NCBI GenBank assembly: GCA_004210455.1
Contig: SEFA01000018.1
Span: forward strand, 1 to 64,000
Direction: 5' to 3'
Length of the DNA stretch: 64,000 nucleotides
From: Rubrivivax sp.
GTDB lineage: Bacteria; Pseudomonadota; Gammaproteobacteria; Burkholderiales; Burkholderiaceae_C
Part shown: positions 27,790 to 35,070 of the stretch, one piece after another
Layout: every line of letters starts with the position of its first letter
How positions within the stretch are numbered: position 1 is the first letter of the stretch
Notes under the pieces: model-generated
What the model saw: the letters and a program-made list of their open reading frames with translations, nothing else
Told to the model about the DNA's origin: nothing
The model's database searches: none
Program-made: the position numbers and the translations under genes

Positions 27790-30390
27790 ATGAGCGCGCA
27801 TCCGTCTTCCCCGTCCGCCACCCCCGCCGGGGCGCCCGCGGCCCGACCGGCCTCCGGTTCCCCCACGGGTCGGCGACCGCCGTCGCTGTGGCGCCAGACG
27901 GGGCTGCAGACCTGGCGCGACTTCCGCGCGGGCGAACTCCACCTGTTGATCCTGGCCCTGATGCTGGCCGTCGCGGCCGTCTGCGCGGTCGCCTTCCTGT
28001 CGGATCGGCTGGACCAGGGCCTGCGACGGGATGCCGCGCAACTGCTCGGCGGCGACGCGGTCGTCGCCAGCGATCAACCGACGCCAGCGCCGGTCCGCGC
28101 GCTCGCTGAACGCTTGAACCTGCGCAGCGTCGAGACGCTGAACTTCCCCAGCATGGCCCGCGCCCATGAGGACCAGGGCGGCGGCAGCCGGCTGGTGGCG
28201 GTGAAGTCGGTCAGCCCGCGTTATCCGTTGCGCGGGGCGCTGTCGTTGAAGGATGGACGTCAGGTCGGCGCGCCGGCCGCCGGCACCGTGTGGGTCGACA
28301 CCGGCGTGCTCAGCGCGCTCGGCCTGAAGGTCGGCGATCCGCTGCTGCTGGGCGACGCCACGCTGAAGATCGCCGGCGAGATCTCCAACGAGCCCGACCG
28401 CGGCGCCGGTTTCATGAACTTCGCGCCGCGCGTGATGCTGGCGCAGGCCGACATCGCCGCGACCGCACTGATCCAGCCTGCGAGCCGCATCACCTACCGG
28501 TTCGCGGTGATCGGCGAAGCGGCCTCGGTGCAGCAGTTCAACACGCAGACGCGCCAGCAGCAGAAGGACGGCAACTGGCGCGGCGTGCGGCTGGAGTCGC
28601 TGGAGACCGGCCGCCCCGAGATGCGTCAGACGCTGGACCGCGCGACCAAGTTCCTGAACCTCGTCGCGCTGCTGGCCGCGTTGCTGGCGGCCATCGCGGT
28701 CGCACTCGCGGCGCGCGAGTTCGCCAACCGCCACCTCGACGACTGCGCGATGCTGCGCGTGCTCGGCCAGCCGCAGCGCCGCCTCACCTGGGTGTTCACG
28801 CTGGAGTTCGCCACCGTCGGACTGATCGGCAGCGCGATCGGCGTGCTGCTCGGCTTCCTGCTGCATTACGGCTTCATCGCGATGCTCGCGGGACTGATCG
28901 AGGTCAACCTGCCGGCGCCCGGCATCTGGCCCGTGCTGCTGGGCCTGGGCATGGGCATGAGCCTGCTGCTGGGCTTCGGCCTGCCGCCGGTGCTGCAGCT
29001 GGCCGCGGTCCCGCCGCTGCGCGTGATCCGGCGCGAGCTGGGTCGGCCGAAGGCGGGCTCGATCGTCGTGCTGGTCGCCGGCGTGCTGGCGTTTTCCGCT
29101 GTCCTGACCGCGCTGTCGGCGGACTGGAAGCTGGGGTTGTTCGCCACCGGCGGATTTGCGGTCGCGCTCGGCGTTTTCGCGCTGCTGGCCTACGGGGCCG
29201 TGCTGGCGCTGCGGCGGCTCGTGCCGCAGGCCGGCGCGCCGCGCTGGCTGCTGCTGGCAACGCGGCAGGTCGCCGCGCGTCCGGCCTTCGCGGTGCTGCA
29301 GGTGGGGTCCTTGTCGCTGGGGCTGCTCGCACTCGCGCTGCTGGTGCTGATGCGCACCGACCTGATCGAGAGCTGGCGCGCCGCCACCCCGGTGAACGCG
29401 CCGGACCGCTTCGTCATCAACATCCAGCCGGAGCAGGGCCCGGGCTTCCGCGGCGACCTCGACCAGGCGGGCGTCAAGGACTACGACTGGTATCCGATGA
29501 TCCGCGGCCGGCTGGTCGCCATCAACGGCGAGGCCATCAAGGCCAGCCGTTTCACGGAGGAGCGCGCGCAACGGCTGGTGGAGCGCGAGTTCAACCTCAG
29601 TCACAGCGCGGAGCTGCCGTCGCACAACCTGATCTCCGGCGGCCGGTGGACGGCGGAGGACAAGGAAGGGGTCAGCGTCGAGCAGGGCCTCGCGGAGCAG
29701 CTCGGACTGAAGCTCGGCGACACGATGCGTTTCGACATCGCGGGCGTGCTGGTCGATTCGAAGATCACCTCGCTGCGCAAGGTCGACTGGGGGTCGATGC
29801 GGGTCAACTTCTTCGTGCTGTACCCGCGGGCGCAGATGCCGGAACTGCCGGTGAGCTACATCTCCGCGTACCGCTCGCCGCAAGGGCAGGGCGAGGCGGC
29901 GGCGCTCGACCGCAAGCTGGTCAACGAGTTCCCCAATCTGACGCTGATCGACGTCTCCGCCGAGCTGAAGCAGGTGCAGCAGGTGCTGGAGCAGGTGATC
30001 ATGGCCGTGCAGCTGCTGTTCGCGGTGGCGCTGGCGCTGGGCGTGGTCGTGCTGCTGGTGGCGGCGGTGGGGTCACGTGATGCGCGCACGCGGGAGTTCG
30101 CGCTGATGCGCGCCTTCGGCGCGTCGAGCGCGCTGCTGGCGGCGGTGCAGCGCGCGGAGCTGCTCGGACTGGGCGCGCTGGCCGGCTTCCTTGCGGGCTT
30201 GGCGGCTCAGGCGCTGGGCTGGGCGCTGACGCACTACGCCTTCGAATTCGAATGGCAGTTCAAGCCCTGGGTGCTGATCGGCACGACCCTCGGCGGCGCG
30301 GTGCTGGCGCAGCTCGCCGGCTGGTGGGCGCTGCGCGGCGTGCTGCAGCGCCCGGTCGTGCAGACGCTGCGCGAGGCGGATACCAACTGA
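27790..30390 (+). CDS. FtsX-like ABC transporter permease (YbbP-type)
   Basis: An 866-residue inner-membrane permease of the MacB/FtsX superfamily. The proline-rich cytoplasmic start ends at the first helix (about residues 48-72). A large periplasmic MacB-PCD-like domain follows, then two FtsX cores with helices near 290-400 and 420-530, a second periplasmic domain, and a final FtsX core (VIMAVQLLFAVALALGVVVLL, ARTREFALMRAFGAS). E. coli YbbP (804 aa) works with the ATPase YbbA to extract or export lipophilic molecules. No ATPase gene is adjacent here, which is unusual for this group. No clear ribosome site precedes the ATG, so a start up to 19 codons earlier cannot be ruled out. Confidence 0.87.
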   Translation: MSAHPSSPSATPAGAPAARPASGSPTGRRPPSLWRQTGLQTWRDFRAGELHLLILALMLAVAAVCAVAFLSDRLDQGLRRDAAQLLGGDAVVASDQPTPAPVRALAERLNLRSVETLNFPSMARAHEDQGGGSRLVAVKSVSPRYPLRGALSLKDGRQVGAPAAGTVWVDTGVLSALGLKVGDPLLLGDATLKIAGEISNEPDRGAGFMNFAPRVMLAQADIAATALIQPASRITYRFAVIGEAASVQQFNTQTRQQQKDGNWRGVRLESLETGRPEMRQTLDRATKFLNLVALLAALLAAIAVALAAREFANRHLDDCAMLRVLGQPQRRLTWVFTLEFATVGLIGSAIGVLLGFLLHYGFIAMLAGLIEVNLPAPGIWPVLLGLGMGMSLLLGFGLPPVLQLAAVPPLRVIRRELGRPKAGSIVVLVAGVLAFSAVLTALSADWKLGLFATGGFAVALGVFALLAYGAVLALRRLVPQAGAPRWLLLATRQVAARPAFAVLQVGSLSLGLLALALLVLMRTDLIESWRAATPVNAPDRFVINIQPEQGPGFRGDLDQAGVKDYDWYPMIRGRLVAINGEAIKASRFTEERAQRLVEREFNLSHSAELPSHNLISGGRWTAEDKEGVSVEQGLAEQLGLKLGDTMRFDIAGVLVDSKITSLRKVDWGSMRVNFFVLYPRAQMPELPVSYISAYRSPQGQGEAAALDRKLVNEFPNLTLIDVSAELKQVQQVLEQVIMAVQLLFAVALALGVVVLLVAAVGSRDARTREFALMRAFGASSALLAAVQRAELLGLGALAGFLAGLAAQALGWALTHYAFEFEWQFKPWVLIGTTLGGAVLAQLAGWWALRGVLQRPVVQTLREADTN

Positions 30391-30435
30391 CGGACGTTGA
30401 GGTCCGGCTGACGGCCGAGCCCGGTCAGCAAAGGC

Positions 30436-30460
30436 CCCTCTCCCGCAGTGCGGGAGAGGG
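30436..30460. repeat. REP-like palindrome (CCCTCTCCCGC-AGT-GCGGGAGAGGG)
   Basis: A perfect 11-bp inverted repeat with a 3-base loop lies between two convergent genes, 9 bases after the folD stop on the minus strand. This CCCTCTCCC...GGGAGAGGG type of intergenic palindrome is, to my knowledge, a dispersed repeat in many GC-rich proteobacterial genomes. It may also work as a terminator for folD. Confidence 0.6.
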
Positions 30461-30469
30461 CGCCATCCA

Positions 30470-31327
30470 TCAGCGCTGTGCGGCGGCGCGTTCGGCCGAT
30501 TCCATCGTGTTGACCAGCAGCATCGTGATGGTCATCGGTCCGACGCCGCCCGGCACCGGCGTGATCCAGCCGGCGACTTCCTTGACGCCGTCGAAGTCGA
30601 CGTCGCCGCAGAGCTTGCCCTCCTCGGTGCGGTTCATGCCGACGTCCAGCACCACCGCGCCGGGCTTGACCATGTCGGCGGTCAGCACGTTGCGCTTGCC
30701 CACGGCGGCCACGACGATGTCGGCCTGACGCGTGAAGTGCGCCAGGTCCGGCGTCGCGCTGTGGCACACGGTCACCGTCGCGTTGGCCTGCAGCAGCAGC
30801 ATCGCCATCGGCTTGCCGACGATGTTGCTGCGGCCGATCACGACGGCGTGCTTGCCCTTCGTCTCATAGCCGATGAACTCCAGCATCTTCATGCAGCCGT
30901 AGGGCGTGCAGGGCTTGAAGCCGTCCTGGCCGACCATCAGCGCGCCGGCGCTCGCGACGTGGAAGCCGTCGACGTCCTTCTCCGGCGCGATCGCCTCGAT
31001 GACCTTGTGCGCATCGATCCCCTTGGGCAGCGGCAGCTGCACCAGGATGCCGTGGATGGCGGGATCGTTGTTCAGCGCGTCCACTCGTGCCAGCAGCTCC
31101 GCCTCGGTCATCGTGTCGGCGTACTTCTCCAGCACCGAGTGCAGGCCCGCGTCCTCGCAGGCCTTGACCTTGTTGCGCACGTAGACCTGGCTCGCGGGGT
31201 TGTCGCCGACCAGCACCACCGCCAGTCCGGGCTTCACGCCCTGGGCGGTCAGCGCGGCGGCGCGCGTGGCCACTTCGGCGCGCAGTTGCTTGGACAGGGC
31301 GTTGCCGTCGATCAGTTGTGCGGTCAT
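30470..31327 (-). CDS. folD: Methylenetetrahydrofolate dehydrogenase/cyclohydrolase
   Basis: A bifunctional cytoplasmic enzyme that interconverts 5,10-methylene-THF, 5,10-methenyl-THF and 10-formyl-THF, supplying one-carbon units for purines and fMet-tRNA. At 285 aa it is the standard length. It shows the active-site [13 protein letters not shown] with its catalytic Lys, the QLPLPKGID signature, the NADP motif [13 protein letters not shown], and the C-terminal PGGVGPMTI signature. It begins at the ATG at 31327 after CGGAGTACCGAC-type sequence. It is a single gene, with no operon partner visible. Confidence 0.97.
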   Translation of the reverse strand: MTAQLIDGNALSKQLRAEVATRAAALTAQGVKPGLAVVLVGDNPASQVYVRNKVKACEDAGLHSVLEKYADTMTEAELLARVDALNNDPAIHGILVQLPLPKGIDAHKVIEAIAPEKDVDGFHVASAGALMVGQDGFKPCTPYGCMKMLEFIGYETKGKHAVVIGRSNIVGKPMAMLLLQANATVTVCHSATPDLAHFTRQADIVVAAVGKRNVLTADMVKPGAVVLDVGMNRTEEGKLCGDVDFDGVKEVAGWITPVPGGVGPMTITMLLVNTMESAERAAAQR

Positions 31328-31409
31328 GTCGGTACTCCGGATTCAGTGATTCAAAAACGCGGAAAGCAGAAAAGCGGAAGGGCAGAGGATCACTCTGCCC
31401 GGAATGCGA

Positions 31410-31433
31410 AGAGGCCGCTTTTCAGCGGCCTCT
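31410..31433 (-). terminator. Terminator of the histidine kinase/response regulator operon
   Basis: A perfect 10-bp stem (AGAGGCCGCT / AGCGGCCTCT) that on the minus strand has a GAAA tetraloop and ends in TCGCATT. It is 17 bases after the response regulator stop. The T-tract is weak. Confidence 0.65.
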
Positions 31434-31449
31434 GGAAGTCATTGGCGGA

Positions 31450-32082
31450 TCAGCCGGCCTTGGCCGGCGTGTTCGCGCCGAGCGCGATCTTCAGCAGGTC
31501 GGCGACGGTGTTGGCGTTCAGCTTTTCCATGATGTTGGCGCGATGCGCTTCCACCGTCTTGATGCTGATGCCCAGGTCGTCGGCGATCTGCTTGTTCAGG
31601 CGGCCGGCGACGATGCGTTCCAGCACCTGCGCCTCGCGCGTCGTCAGGCGCGACAGCAGCGCGTCGCGGCTGGCCGCTTCCTGCTGCGTCGCGAAAGCGC
31701 CGCGGGCCTGGTCCAGCATGCGCTCGACCAGCGACAGCAGTTCCTCTTCCTTGAACGGCTTCTCGATGAAGTCGACCGCGCCTTTCTTCATCGTCTGCAC
31801 CGCCATCGGCACGTCGCCGTGGCCGGTGATGAACACGATGGGCAGCGGGCTCTTGCGCTCGATCAGCTTGTCCTGGAGTTCCAGGCCGCTCATGCCTTCC
31901 ATGCGGATGTCGGCGATGAGGCAGGCGACTTCGCGCGGGTCGTAGCGGCTCAGGAAGCTCTCGGCGGAGTCGTAGCACTTGACCCGGTAGTCCTTGCCTT
32001 CCAGCAACCATTGCAAGGAATCTCGCACGGCCTCGTCATCGTCGACGACGTAGACATTGCCCTTCTTCGGAATCAAGCTCAT
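31450..32082 (-). CDS. FixJ/NarL-type response regulator
   Basis: A 210-residue two-component regulator. The receiver domain (about residues 8-122) has the acidic pair DDD near residue 15, phospho-acceptor Asp58 in LIADIRM, and Lys in the EKPF motif. The C-terminal LuxR/FixJ-type helix-turn-helix (LTTREAQVLERIVAG, NKQIADDLGISIKTVEAHR) binds DNA. Its ATG overlaps the stop of the histidine kinase in ATGA, so it is translationally coupled and certainly the kinase partner. The pair is divergent from the PDH operon, which is a plausible but unproven target. Confidence 0.93.
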   Translation of the reverse strand: MSLIPKKGNVYVVDDDEAVRDSLQWLLEGKDYRVKCYDSAESFLSRYDPREVACLIADIRMEGMSGLELQDKLIERKSPLPIVFITGHGDVPMAVQTMKKGAVDFIEKPFKEEELLSLVERMLDQARGAFATQQEAASRDALLSRLTTREAQVLERIVAGRLNKQIADDLGISIKTVEAHRANIMEKLNANTVADLLKIALGANTPAKAG

Positions 32083-34742
32083 GGTGTGGCTGCAGTGTTG
32101 TGAGTGGTGCTCGTCCCGACCTCACCGCCCTTGTCGAGCGGGGTCGGAGGCGACTCCGGACGCGGGATGTCGACGGGGATCGTGAACGCGAACCGGCACC
32201 CGACGATGGAAGGTCCATTGTAGAGGTTCTCGGCACGGATCCGACCCTGGTGGGACTCGATGATGGACCGGCATAACCCTAGTCCGATCCCCAATCCATC
32301 GGCCTTCGTCGAGAAGAAGGCCTCGTACATGCGCTCGATGACCTCGACCGGCAGACCCGGTCCCATGTCGGTCACCGAGAACTCGATGTTGGCGCCGAGC
32401 TCGGCGGTGTGCTTGGGCACCACGCGCAGTTCGATGTGCCGGCGCGAGGGCGGCAGCGCCGCGTTGTCGATCGCCTCGGCGGCGTTCTTGAGCAGGTTGA
32501 GCAGCACCTGCTCGATCAGGATCGGGTCGACGCGCATCACCGGCAGGCGCTGCGCGACATAGGTGTGGATCTGCACGTTGCGCCGGCGCAGTTCGATGCC
32601 GGCGAGCTCGACCGAGTCCTCGACGATCGAGGCCGCGAACGCGGGCTGGCGCTGCGGCTCGCTCTTCTTCACGAAGGCGCGGATGCGATGGATGATCTGC
32701 CCGGCGCGCTGCGCCTGCTTGGCGGTCTTCTCCAGCGCGACGATCAGGTCGTCCTTCTGGATGTTGTCGCCGCGCACGCGCGAGACCATGCCGTTGCAGT
32801 AGTTGGTGATCGCGGTCAGCGGCTGGTTGAGCTCGTGCGCGACGCTCGACGCCATCTCGCCCATCGTGATCAGCCGGCTGGTGACCTGCGCCTTCTCGGT
32901 CTGCTGCTGCTGTTGCGCCTCCGCGTGGCGGCGCGCGGTGATGTCGGTGGCGATCAGCATCTGCGCCAGCCGGCCGTCGGTCCATTGCAGGTAGCGGGCG
33001 CGGACGTCGAACCACATGTCGAGCTGCGCGATTAAGACCTCGCGCGAATCGCCGCCGACCTCGGTCAGGTGCTGCGCGGGCAGGCCGCCGTAGCCGTCGA
33101 CATCCTCCTCCTCGCCATGCTCGCCGGGGTCGCCATGACCGTCGCGTGCGCCCGCGCCGCTGCCGCCGATCTCGTAGCTCGCGTCCTGCGTGCTCGTCGC
33201 GCCGGCCAGGCTGGTCGGCTGCGAGCCGGCCAGCATCGCGTGCCCCTTCGGGTCCGCGCCGAACCACAGCCGGTAGCTGCGGTTGGCGAAGAGCAGTTCG
33301 CCCTGCTGCACCGACAGCACCGACACCGCCGCGTCGAGGCCTTCCAGCACCGTGGTGAAGCGCTCATGCGACGCCGACAGCTGGTCGCGCACCCGCTTGG
33401 CCTCGGTGATGTTGGTCATCGAGGTCATCCAGCCGTTCTGCTTGCCCTTGGGGTCGATCAGCGGCGAGACGTACATGCGGGCGTCGAAGATGCTGCCGTC
33501 CTTGCGCATCACCTTCACCTCCGAGCCGCCGGCCGGGCTGCGGCCCTGCATCTCCTGCTGCAGCAGGCGCAGGTTCTCCTCGTAGCGGTCGGGCGGCCAG
33601 TAGGGGAAGGGCGGCTTGCGGCCGATCAGCTCGGACTCGGCGAACCCCGTCATCGCGCAGAAGGCCGGGTTGACGTAGCTGATGCGGGTCTCCAGGTCCA
33701 TCGCCCGCATGCCGGTGAGCATGGAGTTCTCCATGGCGCGCCGGAAGTTGGTCTCGGCGGCGAGCGCGTTCTGCACCTGTGCGCGCCGGCGCATGTGCTT
33801 CCAGGTGCCCAGCAGCATCCAGACGGTCAGCACCGACAGCGCCATCACCATCCAGAACAGCGTGTTGGAGATCAGGCCGATGGAGGTGCGGTAGCCCTGG
33901 CCGCGCAGCACGAGGCCGGGGGCGGGCGCCATCGGCACCTCGTGATAGATCGGCGCGCGCGTGATGCGCTTGCCCGGCATCGGCGTCACCGTGCTGGCGA
34001 CGACCTGCTCGCGCGGGTCCAGCACTGCGACCGCGTGGCGCGACGTCACTTCGTTCGGGACCGAGTAGCGCAGCAGGCCCTCGACCGCGTACTCCGCGAT
34101 CAGCACGCCGGCGAAACCGGCGCGGTCGCTCAGCGGCAGCTGCAGCTGGAACACGGTCGAGTTGTTGGCGTCGGCGAAGGAGGCCGAATAGGTCCGCGTG
34201 CGCCGGTCGCGCGCGCCCTGGAAGGCGCGCTCGGGTTCGCTGTTGGCGTGGCCGTTGGGCATGGACGGATCGCTGCCCTCCAGCGTCATCAGCGACTCGG
34301 CCTGCTCGCCGATCGCCGCGACGCTGACGCGTTTCTCGCGGCGCGCGTTCAGCCAGGTGATGTGGGTGATCTCCGGCCGGTTGCGCGCGATCGCCATCGC
34401 GCGCTGCGTGAATTCGAGATTGTCGATCGAGCGGTTGGCCAGGTCGCGCTGCAGCGGGATCAGCAGGTCCTCGTTCTCGATCAGGCGCGAGCGGATCTGC
34501 TGCTGCGCCATCTCGGTGTCGCGCTTGACGGCCTCGGCCTCGCGTTCGATTTCCTCGTTGCGCAGGTACCAGAAGGCCGAAACGATCGCTGCCAGGAACA
34601 GCACCACCGACAGCAGCGGCCCCAGCGTCGCGAAGCGGTCCTGGCGCGACGGGGACTGCCGGCGCCACCATGAGGAGACCAGGCGTTTGACAGGATTCAG
34701 GGCGCGGCGCGCAAAGCCTTGGACATCGAGGCGGGACAACAT
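32079..34742 (-). CDS. PAS-domain sensor histidine kinase
   Basis: An 887-residue membrane kinase. Helix 1 is at about residues 40-62, a periplasmic sensor domain follows to about 290, and helix 2 is at about 297-317. PAS 1 covers about 330-460. A second PAS is split by an acidic Gly-rich insert near 535-565 (DGHGDPGEHGEEEDVDGYGG). The HisKA box SSVAHELNQPL carries phospho-acceptor His636, and the HATPase has the N box LLKNAAEAI and G boxes. The architecture resembles FixL/DctB-type kinases. The Pro-rich tail ends in the overlap with the regulator gene. No strong ribosome site precedes the ATG at 34742. The ligand is unknown. Confidence 0.92.
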   Translation of the reverse strand: MLSRLDVQGFARRALNPVKRLVSSWWRRQSPSRQDRFATLGPLLSVVLFLAAIVSAFWYLRNEEIEREAEAVKRDTEMAQQQIRSRLIENEDLLIPLQRDLANRSIDNLEFTQRAMAIARNRPEITHITWLNARREKRVSVAAIGEQAESLMTLEGSDPSMPNGHANSEPERAFQGARDRRTRTYSASFADANNSTVFQLQLPLSDRAGFAGVLIAEYAVEGLLRYSVPNEVTSRHAVAVLDPREQVVASTVTPMPGKRITRAPIYHEVPMAPAPGLVLRGQGYRTSIGLISNTLFWMVMALSVLTVWMLLGTWKHMRRRAQVQNALAAETNFRRAMENSMLTGMRAMDLETRISYVNPAFCAMTGFAESELIGRKPPFPYWPPDRYEENLRLLQQEMQGRSPAGGSEVKVMRKDGSIFDARMYVSPLIDPKGKQNGWMTSMTNITEAKRVRDQLSASHERFTTVLEGLDAAVSVLSVQQGELLFANRSYRLWFGADPKGHAMLAGSQPTSLAGATSTQDASYEIGGSGAGARDGHGDPGEHGEEEDVDGYGGLPAQHLTEVGGDSREVLIAQLDMWFDVRARYLQWTDGRLAQMLIATDITARRHAEAQQQQQTEKAQVTSRLITMGEMASSVAHELNQPLTAITNYCNGMVSRVRGDNIQKDDLIVALEKTAKQAQRAGQIIHRIRAFVKKSEPQRQPAFAASIVEDSVELAGIELRRRNVQIHTYVAQRLPVMRVDPILIEQVLLNLLKNAAEAIDNAALPPSRRHIELRVVPKHTAELGANIEFSVTDMGPGLPVEVIERMYEAFFSTKADGLGIGLGLCRSIIESHQGRIRAENLYNGPSIVGCRFAFTIPVDIPRPESPPTPLDKGGEVGTSTTHNTAATP

Positions 34743-35070
34743 GGGCGCGATTATCCCGGCCCGCTCAGCCCCGCCCCGTCCGGGCGGCCCCGGGGCATTC
34801 CCGAATCCGGGCATTCCCGGATCGCATCGTGAAAGACATCCGTCACGAAACCAGGCCCCGCTCTGCTATTGCATTCCATTATGTGGAATGTCATCGCGCT
34901 ATTTGGAAAATGGAAGGCTTATGCGACACTGCGCCGCCATAGCCCTTCCGGAGGGTGTCGAAGCATGCGCGTTTCTTTAAGCTCGGGCAGGATGGCCTGT
35001 TCGGAGCGGACGCAGCAAAGGCGCGACCCGACGCTCCGAAGGCCGTGATTGAGACACAGGAGACAAAGAC
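34743..35070. other. 328-base intergenic region between the sensor kinase and aceE
   Basis: No gene is supportable here. It holds the promoters of two divergent operons and a palindrome (34872-34890). A second imperfect TTGGAAAATGGAA patch lies at about 34903-34915. AGGAGA at 35058-35063 is the ribosome site of aceE. Confidence 0.7.
34872..34890. promoter_or_regulatory. Palindromic operator candidate upstream of aceE
   Basis: CATTCCA-N5-TGGAATG is a perfect 7-bp inverted repeat with a 5-base spacer in an AT-rich patch, about 180 bases before aceE. It is too short and AT-rich for a good terminator and resembles a dimeric repressor site. TGGAA half-sites are known for some IclR-type regulators; assignment to any protein here is speculative. 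Confidence 0.45.
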
